Assembly (NCBI GenBank): GCA_021797675.1
Contig: JAJZZH010000036.1
Span: forward strand, 30,973 to 94,972
Source: Bacillota bacterium
GTDB taxonomy: Bacteria > Bacillota > Sulfobacillia > Sulfobacillales > Sulfobacillaceae
Length of the DNA: 64,000 nucleotides
Reading direction: 5' to 3'
This document shows positions 23,857 to 32,705 of the stretch, one piece after another. Numbering within the stretch: the stretch's first letter is position 1; every line of letters starts with the position of its first letter. The notes below the pieces were generated by a model that was not told where the DNA came from, made no database searches, and saw only the letters and a list, made by a program, of their open reading frames with translations. The position numbers were made by a program, and so were the translations under genes.

Positions 23857-26535
23857 TTACTTTTCACTGGGCCCATAACGGGACAAGACGGCGGCTTGGG
23901 CAGCCGCCAAGCGAGCCAAAGGGACGCGAAATGGCGAACAGCTTACGTAGGTCAAGTGGGCCTTATGACAGAACGCGATGGATCGCTTCTCTCCACCATG
24001 CTCTCCACACAGGCCCAATTTTAGTGACGGGTTGATCTCGCGACCGTGCTTGGCGGCCATCTCGATCAACTTCCCGACTCCCTGTTCGTCCAATACGGCG
24101 AAAGGATTATCTGACAGCAGCTTGTCGCTCAGATATATCGGGAGAAATTTGCTTTCCGCGTCGTCGCGGCTGTACCCCAGGGTGGTCTGCGTCAGGTCGT
24201 TCGAACCAAAGGAAAAGAAATCGGATTCCTTAGCAAGTTCCGCCGCGATCAGCGCCGCGCGCGGAAGTTCGATCATCGTTCCGACGAGATAGGGAATCTC
24301 CCTGGCATGTTCCTTAAAGATCTGCTGGGCGGTCTGATCTACGAGTCTTCGCATACGCCGTAATTCTTCGACGTGTCCGACGAACGGGATCAGGATTTCG
24401 GGTTGCGGACGACCGCCTTCGCGCAATAACATCATAGCAGCGTGAAAGATTGCCCAAACTTGCATGGCATACACGTCGGGAAACGTTATCCCCAGACGAC
24501 AGCCGCGATGCCCCAACATGGGGTTGCGTTCATGCAGACTTTGCACTGTTTTAAGCAGATGACTGACCCGTTCGCGTTCTGCTTGCAGGAGGTGGTTGTC
24601 GGGTTCATATTCGCATCTGACGCGAAGCTCCGCTTGCTGGGCTGTCAGACTGTGCAGATCGGGCAGGAACTCGTGCAAAGGCGGATCCAACAGTCGAATG
24701 GTCACTGGCAGCCCATCCATCGCTTTCAAAATGCCATAAAAGTCGGCCTGTTGTAGCGCCCGGAGGCGTTCTATCGGCCCCCGACGTTCCCTCTCGTCCG
24801 CGGCTAAGATCAACGATTGCACGATGGGCATTCTATCCGGTGACAGAAACATGTGCTCGGTTCGGCACAGACCAATACCTTCGGCTCCATAGTCGCGCGC
24901 CAAGCGCGCATCCTCGACCGTGTCGGCGTTGGCTCGAACCCCGAGCGATCTTTCGTGATCCGCCCACCCCATCAGTAGATGAAATGCCTCCGACATCTGA
25001 GGTGCATGGACAGGGACTTCGTTCAACATCACGCGCCCGGTTGCCCCGTCGATCGATATGATGTCGCCCTCGGTTAACATGGTATCGGCGATCTGACATA
25101 TCTTCTCGTCGGTTCGGATCGATAACGCCTGACATCCGCAAACGCACGGTTTTCCCATGCCCCGAGCGACCACCGCCGCGTGACTCGTCATTCCACCGCG
25201 ACTGGTCAGAATACCGGAAGCGGCCAATATGCCGTGAATATCGTCCGAGGTGGTTTCCGGCCGAACCAAAATTACCTGTTCTCCCCGAGCCGCCCGGTGC
25301 ACCGCGTCGTCTGGATCGAAGGCGACATGACCGGAAGCCGCCCCAGGAGATGCCGGCAGACCCTGGCCGAGGACGGTCATTGTTGCTCCTTCATCAATAC
25401 TCGGATGCAGCAGTTGATCCAATTGAACGGGATCGACTAAGGTTAAGGCGTCTTCACGGTCGATGATCCCTTCTTGCACGAAATCCGTCGCAATGCGCAC
25501 GGCAGCCTGACCGGCGCGCTTGGCGTTTCGCGTCTGCAAGATGTATAAGCGCCCTTGTTCAATCGTAAATTCAATGTCTTGCACGTCGCGATAATGGTGT
25601 TCGAGTTGACGCCCCACGGTGAGTAACTGCCGGTAAATCGCAGGCATTTCGTCGGCCAACCGGTGGATGGGGTTGGGGGTTTGTATCCCTGCCACGACGT
25701 CTTCACCTTGAGCATTGGTCAAATATTCCCCAAACATCTCGGGTTCTCCGGTCGAGGGATTGCGCGTAAAAACCACTCCCGTTGCTGAGTCCTCGCCTAA
25801 GTTGCCAAAGACCATGCCTTGAACCGTGACCGCGGTGCCGAGATCGTCGGCGATTTGATGCGCCTTACGGTAGGTCTGAGCGCGAGGCGTACGCCATGAC
25901 CGAAACACGGCTTCAATCGCCCGCATCAACTGGTCCTCAACCTTTTGTGGAAAGGGATGTCCCGTCTCGTCCACCACGATCCGTTGATATTGCGCAATGC
26001 GTTGCGGAAGGGGCTCAGCGGCTAAGTTTCTGTTGGGGATGGTACCCCCTTGAGCGTACCCTCTCTCCCAGGGATCGCCAAACCGAGACCGGGGAATCCC
26101 CAGCACAACTTGTCCGTACATAACAATAAAGCGTCGATAGCAATCATAGGCAAACGCTGGATTGTGCGTTTGCGCGGCCAATCCCTCAACCGTCACATCA
26201 TTCAATCCGAGATTGAGCACCGTGTCCATCATGCCCGGCATCGACACGGGCGCTCCACTGCGTACCGACACGAGCAACGGATTCTCTCCGTGTCCAAATC
26301 GCCTTCCGCTGGTTTGCTCTAGAATTATCATGCCGTCCTCAATTTGCCTCCGCAGTGGTTGCGGCAACGTCCCGCCATTGTCCAGGACGAGGCCGCAGGC
26401 GACCGTGGAGACAATAAACCCCGGAGGAACCGGGAGCTTAGCCTTGGTCATGTCCGCAAGGTGGGCTCCCTTGCCTCCCAAGAGTCGTTGGTCGGGTTTA
26501 TCCACCGCATCAAAGTGATAGACCCACTGGGTCAT
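23857..26535 (-). CDS. ppdK: Pyruvate, phosphate dikinase
   Basis: 892 aa, typical PPDK length. It interconverts pyruvate + ATP + Pi and PEP + AMP + PPi. Domain order: N-terminal ATP-grasp ([10 protein letters not shown] near residue 20), central phosphohistidine domain with [15 protein letters not shown] (catalytic His near residue 450), and C-terminal TIM barrel with [25 protein letters not shown] and LCGEHGG. The TSH motif has the threonine used by PpsR-type regulators for reversible phosphorylation, and that regulator is encoded directly upstream. Start ATG at 26535 overlaps the ppsR stop (ATGA). In this context it probably runs in the PEP-forming direction. Confidence 0.97.
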   Translation of the reverse strand: MTQWVYHFDAVDKPDQRLLGGKGAHLADMTKAKLPVPPGFIVSTVACGLVLDNGGTLPQPLRRQIEDGMIILEQTSGRRFGHGENPLLVSVRSGAPVSMPGMMDTVLNLGLNDVTVEGLAAQTHNPAFAYDCYRRFIVMYGQVVLGIPRSRFGDPWERGYAQGGTIPNRNLAAEPLPQRIAQYQRIVVDETGHPFPQKVEDQLMRAIEAVFRSWRTPRAQTYRKAHQIADDLGTAVTVQGMVFGNLGEDSATGVVFTRNPSTGEPEMFGEYLTNAQGEDVVAGIQTPNPIHRLADEMPAIYRQLLTVGRQLEHHYRDVQDIEFTIEQGRLYILQTRNAKRAGQAAVRIATDFVQEGIIDREDALTLVDPVQLDQLLHPSIDEGATMTVLGQGLPASPGAASGHVAFDPDDAVHRAARGEQVILVRPETTSDDIHGILAASGILTSRGGMTSHAAVVARGMGKPCVCGCQALSIRTDEKICQIADTMLTEGDIISIDGATGRVMLNEVPVHAPQMSEAFHLLMGWADHERSLGVRANADTVEDARLARDYGAEGIGLCRTEHMFLSPDRMPIVQSLILAADERERRGPIERLRALQQADFYGILKAMDGLPVTIRLLDPPLHEFLPDLHSLTAQQAELRVRCEYEPDNHLLQAERERVSHLLKTVQSLHERNPMLGHRGCRLGITFPDVYAMQVWAIFHAAMMLLREGGRPQPEILIPFVGHVEELRRMRRLVDQTAQQIFKEHAREIPYLVGTMIELPRAALIAAELAKESDFFSFGSNDLTQTTLGYSRDDAESKFLPIYLSDKLLSDNPFAVLDEQGVGKLIEMAAKHGREINPSLKLGLCGEHGGEKRSIAFCHKAHLTYVSCSPFRVPLARLAAAQAAVLSRYGPSEK

Positions 26536-27356
26536 AGTCGACCTCCTCGAGTGATATATTCCAAAATCATTCCGGCCGTCTCTTCGACCGCTCGGTCACT
26601 GACATCGACCACCGGGCATCCCAGTCTTTGCATCGTGACCGCCGCGAATTCTAATTCATCCACAATGCGCTCATGGCTGGCGTAAGTGGCCTCCAGCATC
26701 AATCCCATCGCTCTAAGCCGTTCCTTGCGGATGAGATGGAGGTTGTCAGGACGTATGGTGAGACCAATAATCTTTCGACGATTTTCTGGGAGAAATAACT
26801 CTTTCGGCGGAGACACTTCAGGAACGAGCGGAAGGTTCATCACTTTCAGGCTCTTGTGGGCCAAGTACATGCTGAGGGGGGTCTTGGACGTTCTTGAGAC
26901 TCCAATGAGGATGAGATCCGCGGCGACGATGCTGTGGGTAGTTCCCCGTCCATCGTCGGATTTCACGGCAAATTCAATGGCTTCCATCCGTCGAAAGTAG
27001 TCCGCGTCCAACTGATGGAGCAGGCCCGCCTTATTTTGAGGAGGGCGGCCCATAGCAATCTCCATGGCTTCCAACATCGGGGTCAACACGTCGACGACCG
27101 GTATCTGCAATTCGGCCGAGCGTTTGAGCAAGTGCTGTTTCAACTCAGGCACGACGATGGTAAAGGCGACCACACCATGGTTTAGTTTCGCGTGATCGAG
27201 GGTCTCGTCGATGGTCGGGACGTCGTGCACATGGGCTACGCGCCGAATGATCGCGGCGCTTCCGTTAAACTGAATGGCTGCGGCCTTGGCGACGAACTCC
27301 GCCGTTTCTCCCAAGGAGTCCGAGACGACATATAGGATGGGCAAATGCACGGTCAA
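26532..27356 (-). CDS. ppsR: Pyruvate, phosphate dikinase regulatory protein (kinase/pyrophosphorylase)
   Basis: About 274 aa. The preferred start is the TTG at 27356, 7 bp after AGGGGG; GTG at 27350 is an alternative, and the frame is open to 27512. DUF299 protein that inactivates PPDK by ADP-dependent phosphorylation of its active-site Thr and reactivates it by Pi-dependent dephosphorylation. Motifs: VSDSLGETAEFVAKAA at the N-terminus and the P-loop-like GVSRTSKTPLSMYLA near the middle, with NLPLVPEVSPP after it. It lies 50 bp downstream of the ccpN-like gene and overlaps ppdK by four bases. Confidence 0.95.
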   Translation of the reverse strand: MTVHLPILYVVSDSLGETAEFVAKAAAIQFNGSAAIIRRVAHVHDVPTIDETLDHAKLNHGVVAFTIVVPELKQHLLKRSAELQIPVVDVLTPMLEAMEIAMGRPPQNKAGLLHQLDADYFRRMEAIEFAVKSDDGRGTTHSIVAADLILIGVSRTSKTPLSMYLAHKSLKVMNLPLVPEVSPPKELFLPENRRKIIGLTIRPDNLHLIRKERLRAMGLMLEATYASHERIVDELEFAAVTMQRLGCPVVDVSDRAVEETAGMILEYITRGGRL

Positions 27357-27405
27357 TTCCAATCCCCCTAGCCAATCCAATCTATCTAGTGTCATCCAAG
27401 AAGGG

Positions 27406-28023
27406 TTACACACCGCCGAGGTCAACAAACGCGCGAGTGACCGTGGTTTTGGTGACTCGGCCCACAACTTCCAGGGATCCGTCAGGCAAGCCCTGCACGA
27501 CCGGTAACGCATCCACCGCGTGGGTAATCATTTTACGGGCCGCGCTCAGCAGAGGATCATCCATTTCAACGTACACGACGTGCGGAACTCTGGTCATGGC
27601 CATCGTGATGGGAATATCGCGAGTATCCCGTCCGCCGATCGCGGTCTTCAGCAGATCCTTACGAGACACCACCCCTTGCAGTTTTTCCTTGCGCACAACC
27701 ATCAAGGTTCCAACGGCTTCGGTAAACATCATCACGACCGCGTCATATACGGAGTTCGTGTCCGCGATCACGATCGGGATTGCGGTGTAGTCACGCACCA
27801 GCAGTTTCTGTATAGCGCCTGCAAAGAACGCATGAGCCTTCTCGGCCTTGAAAAAGTACCCGACATGCGGTTTCGCGTCGAGGTATCCCGCCATGGTGAG
27901 TACGGATAAATCGGGCCGCAGCGTGGTTCGAGCGACCGCCAAGAAATCGGCAATCCGCTCTCCGGTGATGGGTCCGTGCTGCTTCACAATCTCAATGATG
28001 GATTCTTGTCGTCGGGTAAGCAT
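27406..28023 (-). CDS. ccpN: CcpN-like transcriptional repressor (HTH plus two CBS domains)
   Basis: 205 aa. The N-terminal winged helix (LTRRQESIIEIVKQHGPITG, then ERIADFLAVARTTLRPDLSVL) is followed by two CBS domains (about residues 75-200, with TLMVVRKEKLQGVVSRKDLL and HAVDALPVVQ). Same architecture as Bacillus subtilis CcpN, which represses gluconeogenic genes on glucose and senses ATP/ADP through CBS. In Bacillus, ccpN is also next to the ppsR homologue yqfL. First gene of the operon, so it probably controls ppsR, ppdK and glpX as well as itself. Start ATG behind GAGGGATTGGTG. Confidence 0.93.
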   Translation of the reverse strand: MLTRRQESIIEIVKQHGPITGERIADFLAVARTTLRPDLSVLTMAGYLDAKPHVGYFFKAEKAHAFFAGAIQKLLVRDYTAIPIVIADTNSVYDAVVMMFTEAVGTLMVVRKEKLQGVVSRKDLLKTAIGGRDTRDIPITMAMTRVPHVVYVEMDDPLLSAARKMITHAVDALPVVQGLPDGSLEVVGRVTKTTVTRAFVDLGGV

Positions 28024-28075
28024 GTCACCAATCCCTCAATAGCAGGTCGTAATATCCAGGCCAGGCCTAACTACT

Positions 28076-28111
28076 ACATCATAGTTTACATTATGATGTG
28101 ATTAATGTCAA
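28076..28111 (-). promoter_or_regulatory. Promoter and inverted-repeat operator of the gluconeogenic operon
   Basis: On the minus strand: TTGACA (28111-28106), 17-bp spacer, TAAACT (28088-28083). A perfect inverted repeat ACATCATA (28076-28083) / TATGATGT (28092-28099) overlaps the -10 and its flanks. Repressor binding there would block the polymerase. Each half-site carries TATGAT, which partly resembles the CcpN box of Bacillus. About 60 nt of leader separate it from the ccpN start. Confidence 0.78.
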
Positions 28112-29209
28112 TATACAACGTCATTATTTGTTGCCGCTACTTGGGCGCTGCGTTCTCACGACTGTCTGCCGCCATCAGCATCACGGACGACAATGTGTTC
28201 CGGCTTGCCTGGCGCGAATCCACAACGTCTGCGATCCGGCGAGAGTCTATGGTGGCCACCAGGGGATAAGACAGATGGGGATGACGTGCGAGCGGGCGAC
28301 GGGTCGCGACCTTCCAAAGGCGAATCTGCCAGGCCAAACGCATTCGCGACCCACGGGCCGATCCGTTCATGGTCAGAATGCGTCACGACCTCAAGGTCCA
28401 GGTTTGCTCACTGTCGCAATCGCCTAAGCGTTGAGTCCAGCGCGGAACGTCTCACGATCTCCTCCAAAAACGCATTCACGCAATGCGGCAGGATTGGATT
28501 TCGCACTCCTATGCTCGATATGGCGCCATTACCCAGTCAGGCAAACGCAATCCATCGCCTTCCTTAGATTCTCTGCACGGGCGGGATCCAGGCAAGCTCA
28601 TTCGGAGGAGCGAAACCTCTTCATCAAACCGGCAAGATGTCCTTACCTGGGAGGCGTATCTTCGGAGTCGGGATTGCCCAAGGCCTGATGATCCAAGGCC
28701 TGATGATCCAATTCCTTGTTATCAACCCCTAACGAAGCCACGAATGAATACGGCTCATCTAGGGAAGCAGCCCAAAGCAATAAATTAACTTGGCGAGAAG
28801 ATTCAAGAAGGCATCGTGAAATTTTCCCGAGAACAGTCAAACTTCGTCGCATCTACGTCCCCTTGTCTTTGCGTAAATCCGTAGCGCCGATTAGGATCGA
28901 AAAGGCCGGTTACGGCAAATCGGCGACTGCATTTCTGAATGTCTTGTGCATCCGCGAACTCTGAAGTTCCCGACCCTTGTCCTAAAAACGGGAAAGCCCC
29001 TGAACGGCTGCTTGGCAAGGATGTCCACGGCGCCGAAACTCAGGCCATCCTTCGAGGTATCTCTCGCATGGCAAAAGGCCCTATGTTCGGTGCCCAATTC
29101 CTACTACAAAACCAAACTGCTGGAGCAGCCCTTGGCGCACGCCGGTACGCTGATTTCCTTGCCTCTGAGCAAATGTTGCATCGCCCGCCCAGTTCTACGC
29201 GTTTGACCG
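28112..29209. other. Gene-poor stretch between two minus-strand operons
   Basis: About 1.1 kb with only short, overlapping frames in both strands and no recognisable motif or ribosome binding site. It contains one small tandem duplication (28680-28709). Probably remnant DNA at the boundary of the carbohydrate island. Confidence 0.5.
28680..28709. repeat. Tandem duplication, two copies of a 15-mer
   Basis: AAGGCCTGATGATCC occurs twice head-to-tail (28680-28694 and 28695-28709). It is in a non-coding stretch. Confidence 0.85.
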
Positions 29210-30073
29210 TTACTCTTGAACTTGCAAAGTGACCGCACGAAATATTCGGTTCTGAAAAAGCAAAAACAAGATGAGTGGTATGACGGTGGTAATGGCTAAA
29301 GCGGAGAATTGCTGCGCCCAACCAAAAGTCAGCTGACCCGTAGCGCCTGCAGAGAGGGCCGCCAGCGCGGGTTGTACCGTCATTTTCGACGGATCCTGGA
29401 TCAAGCTAACCGCAAACAGGAATTCATTCCACACACTGCCGAATGTAAGAATTCCTACCGTGATCATGGGCCCGACGGACAGCGGAACGACCACGCGCCA
29501 AAAGGCATACCACTCGGTACATCCGTCCAACAAGGCAGCTTCCAAGATGTCCGAGGGAAAATTAGAAAAGAAGCCTCGCATCAGGGTAATTGCCAGCGCC
29601 AAATTGAAGGCGGCATAAACCAAGAACAAGCCAACCCGGGAGTTGGTGAGACCGAGAGTATGCATGTATGACCAAACCGGCACCATCACCGCAAATTGCG
29701 GAACAGGAAGCAGTACCAAGAGAAATAGCTGAAACGCTTGAGCGCCTCCAAAACGGAAGCGAGCTAGGGCGAATCCTGCCAACGATCCTACTAAGATCAC
29801 CACTGTCACCGCTGGAATTCCGATGATGAGCGTGTTCAGAATGTTGGTCAGAAATGGCACACTGTTTACCGCCGAGGTTAAGACCGTGATCCAATTTGTC
29901 CACACCCAGGGATGGGGCAAAGCCCATACATTGGCCACGATCTGAGAATTGCTTTTGAACGATGAATAGTAGACCCAGAAGATAGGTCCCACAGAAATAA
30001 TCGCCCAAATGGTCAAGGCTCCAATCAAGGTAAGTCGCGTTGCCCGCTGTTGCAATGACATTCCCTTGCTCAC
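29210..30073 (-). CDS. Sugar ABC transporter permease (MalG-type)
   Basis: About 287 aa. Preferred start GTG at 30073 (GGAGGA 9 bp upstream); GTG at 30082 or ATG at 30061 are alternatives. Six membrane helices. The EAA loop for docking the ATPase is EAALLDGCTEWYAFWRVVVP. Belongs to the CUT1 carbohydrate uptake type and pairs with the MalF-type permease 80 bp upstream. No ATPase gene of the MsmK type is present in the window, so a shared ATPase encoded elsewhere must energise it. Last gene of the GH116 operon. Confidence 0.92.
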   Translation of the reverse strand: MSKGMSLQQRATRLTLIGALTIWAIISVGPIFWVYYSSFKSNSQIVANVWALPHPWVWTNWITVLTSAVNSVPFLTNILNTLIIGIPAVTVVILVGSLAGFALARFRFGGAQAFQLFLLVLLPVPQFAVMVPVWSYMHTLGLTNSRVGLFLVYAAFNLALAITLMRGFFSNFPSDILEAALLDGCTEWYAFWRVVVPLSVGPMITVGILTFGSVWNEFLFAVSLIQDPSKMTVQPALAALSAGATGQLTFGWAQQFSALAITTVIPLILFLLFQNRIFRAVTLQVQE

Positions 30074-30152
30074 GCACTCCACTCCTCCACACGCACTTCA
30101 TTTTTGACTCGACAGTCCGTCAAGCAGGGCGCAAGAGAGCCGACCTTGCCAT

Positions 30153-31106
30153 TTAACCCGGCTCGGCAATCCGAGCAAATTTCATCGCCACCATCATACT
30201 GGCCCCGGCCACCACCGCGACGATCACCGACATTGCATTGGCATAGCCGAAACGGTTGTATTCAAAAGCCGTATTGTAGAGGTAAATCCCCAACACATAC
30301 GTCGCATATCCCGGTCCCCCGCCGGTCATCACCCACACGGTGGCAAAGACTTGGATCGAAGATATAATCAGCATTAGGGTCGTGACTATCATGACTGGCT
30401 TGAGCAAGGGGAGGATTACATACCACACCCGCTTAACTCCAAACGCCCCATCCAGGTCGGCGGCTTCTAGCAAGGCTGGTGAAATGCGCATCAACCCGGC
30501 AGAAAAGAGGATCATTGGGAGCCCAACGCCTATCCAAATGCCGACAAATATGATGAGAGGCAAAGCCAAATGGGGGTTTGCTAACCATAGTCCTTCAAAC
30601 TGTCGTAGTCCGATCGCACCAAGGAATGCGTTGAGTAGTCCATCGCCGGGGTTAAATATCAGCCCCCACGTGATGCCGGTGGCGACAATGGGCATAACGC
30701 CCGAAAGATAGAACAACGTACGAAATATTTTCCATCCGCGAAATTTGGTGAACAGCGCTAAAGCCAGGCTTAAGCCAAGGACGTTGCATCCCAAGGTGGT
30801 ACCAAAGACATACCACAGGGTGATTGCCACGCTGTGCCAAAATTTTGGATCCGAAATGGCCGCAACAAAATTAGCGAGTCCCACAAACGTGGCCGAACCG
30901 AGCCCATTCCACTGAAAAAACGCCAGGATAATGCCGAGCATAAGAGGCACCACGACAAATCCCCCCAAAAGCAAGAAGGACGGAAGGAGAAACAACCAGC
31001 GTCCCTTGTGCTGCGTGAGCCTGCGCCCAGAGTTCGGCGGCGATCTTCGAGAGGTTCGGACCGGATCCAAGGGTTTTGTAGCAAGCCGTCGGCGGGCTGT
31101 ACTCAT
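30153..31106 (-). CDS. Sugar ABC transporter permease (MalF-type)
   Basis: About 317 aa from the ATG at 31106, which has GGAGG nine bases upstream; the frame is open to 31151. A basic cytosolic N-terminus (about residues 1-35) is followed by six membrane helices. The EAA loop is EAADLDGAFGVKRVWYVILP. CUT1 family partner of the downstream MalG-type permease. It follows the substrate-binding protein gene after a 220-bp gap that contains a strong hairpin (31268-31301). Confidence 0.92.
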   Translation of the reverse strand: MSTARRRLATKPLDPVRTSRRSPPNSGRRLTQHKGRWLFLLPSFLLLGGFVVVPLMLGIILAFFQWNGLGSATFVGLANFVAAISDPKFWHSVAITLWYVFGTTLGCNVLGLSLALALFTKFRGWKIFRTLFYLSGVMPIVATGITWGLIFNPGDGLLNAFLGAIGLRQFEGLWLANPHLALPLIIFVGIWIGVGLPMILFSAGLMRISPALLEAADLDGAFGVKRVWYVILPLLKPVMIVTTLMLIISSIQVFATVWVMTGGGPGYATYVLGIYLYNTAFEYNRFGYANAMSVIVAVVAGASMMVAMKFARIAEPG

Positions 31107-31267
31107 CGTTATAGACCTCCACTGCATTTTGGAACATCTTGGAGACAACACTTCGGAACGCAGCCTGTTCGATCGAGTGTGATGATTCTATAATAAAACC
31201 GTGCCTTCTGACGAGACGAACGATATTATCTTCAAAAGCTAGGCTGCAGCATTGATTAGAACATCCA

Positions 31268-31301
31268 GCGCGGAACTAACCCATCACGTGTAGTTCCGCG
31301 C
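31268..31301 (-). terminator. Intercistronic hairpin after the substrate-binding protein gene
   Basis: GCGCGGAACTA (31268-31278) and TAGTTCCGCGC (31291-31301) are exact reverse complements around a 12-nt loop, starting 28 bp past the stop of the binding-protein gene. There is no T-tract after it on the minus strand. Such hairpins behind binding-protein genes usually act as partial terminators or 3' mRNA stabilisers that keep the binding protein more abundant than the permeases. Confidence 0.75.
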
Positions 31302-31328
31302 CGATGCCTGCTTAACGTGTGACGTCTT

Positions 31329-32651
31329 CTATGGATGCCGCAATTTGTTGGTAAGCGTTTGCAATTGGTGGCAGATCTGCACCGGAGTGGCGGTGCCGGC
31401 TACGATTTCTTCAGCCCCTCGCGCCACCAGACTCTTTTGCTGAGCGGCAAGCCATCCATCCAGATTTTGTTCCGCTCCATATTTCTTAACCCACCCCAAC
31501 ACCTTAGTAGCCAACGGTCCTATTTCTTTGGTCAAGTACGCCTTCGGAATCCCGGTAGTGATTTCCGGCGGGAACCCATTAGCTGCCACGATCTTTTGCG
31601 CAGGAACACTGAGGTAAAAACGAATCCATGCGTTAATTGCTGCTTGATGATGCTTGTACGCTCGCGCTGGCACAGAAAATTCCCCATTTGCCAAGGCAAC
31701 ATTCTGGTAAGGGGGAATCGAAGGCACTAACTGAGGATATTGAAAGATCCCTACTTGAAAACGATGCCCGATCAAAGATTGGATGGCCTTGGGTGTCCAG
31801 GCACCCAAGGGAATCGACTGCATCAGAGCCTTGCCGCTGGCAAACAACGTAGTCGTCTCCGCATTCGTCAATGAACTGAAGCCAGGCGCAAACACGCCCG
31901 CCTTGGCCCAGGTTTTGAGAGTCTTGAAGGCATCCACCACACGAGGATCGGTCCATTTGGTGGGATTGGACACCGCTGAATCCCACGAAAGCTTCAACTT
32001 ATTGTACGCTGCCACTGGCAGTTCTCGTTGGATCAAAATCGACATGAGGTGGACTGCCGGCCACTGGTGGGCGCTCCCTAATCCGATGGTTTCATATCCC
32101 GCCGCGCGAATTTTCTTGGCAAGCGCCACTAGCTGAGCGCTGCTTTTGGGTGGGGAAAGGTGCAACTTTCTGAACATGGTGGCGTTGTAGAACACGTAGG
32201 GCTGCGCCCCGATCCACCCGTTGACGTTATACATCTTGCCGTGAATCTCTTCACCCTTGGTGCTTGAAGGGAGTATCTTGAACAAGTGATATTTGTTGTA
32301 TACGGGGGTTAAGTCCGCCAAAATACCCAGACGAGCGGCCCGGATTTCCCCGTATCCGGGGCCCACCGGCCAGTACAACATGTCCGGGGGATTATTGGAT
32401 GTGGCCACCAAGCGCTCTGTAACGTCGATTTGATTAGAGCCCTCAACCGTGACGTTTACCTTGACATGCTTGTGCTCGCGATTAAACAGTGCCGCAACCT
32501 GACCGACCGCCACTCCGTACCCGCCCGAAGGGGCAATGAACTGCAGAGTGGTTACCCCTTTGGACGGGGCGGCAGCCAGGGCAACGCCTGAATAGAGGGT
32601 CAGACTGCCAAGCAAAGACGCCATCGCGATATTTTTCCGCACCTTTGTCAT
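31329..32651 (-). CDS. Sugar ABC transporter substrate-binding protein
   Basis: 440 aa from the ATG at 32651 (AAGGAGAGG upstream). Signal peptide: basic start MTKVRKN, hydrophobic core, likely cleavage after VALA. There is no lipobox Cys, so anchoring is unclear, although Gram-positive binding proteins are usually lipoproteins. The mature part is a type 1 extracellular solute-binding protein (family of MalE and UgpB): ITTLQ-like opening strand, NREHKHVKVNVTVEGSNQID and PPDMLYWPVGPGYGEIRAA. Between the GH116 gene and the two permeases, so likely binds an oligosaccharide or glucoside on which the GH116 enzyme acts. Confidence 0.93.
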   Translation of the reverse strand: MTKVRKNIAMASLLGSLTLYSGVALAAAPSKGVTTLQFIAPSGGYGVAVGQVAALFNREHKHVKVNVTVEGSNQIDVTERLVATSNNPPDMLYWPVGPGYGEIRAARLGILADLTPVYNKYHLFKILPSSTKGEEIHGKMYNVNGWIGAQPYVFYNATMFRKLHLSPPKSSAQLVALAKKIRAAGYETIGLGSAHQWPAVHLMSILIQRELPVAAYNKLKLSWDSAVSNPTKWTDPRVVDAFKTLKTWAKAGVFAPGFSSLTNAETTTLFASGKALMQSIPLGAWTPKAIQSLIGHRFQVGIFQYPQLVPSIPPYQNVALANGEFSVPARAYKHHQAAINAWIRFYLSVPAQKIVAANGFPPEITTGIPKAYLTKEIGPLATKVLGWVKKYGAEQNLDGWLAAQQKSLVARGAEEIVAGTATPVQICHQLQTLTNKLRHP

Positions 32652-32705
32652 CGTACACCTCTCCTTGGGTTTTGGTTGAAACATCAGTCCACATGCCTGT
32701 CACTA

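Noticed and set aside
23266..24024. 252-aa plus-strand frame opposite glpX and the end of ppdK
   Set aside because: No motif, overlaps two well-supported enzymes, and low-complexity Pro/Arg/Ser composition.
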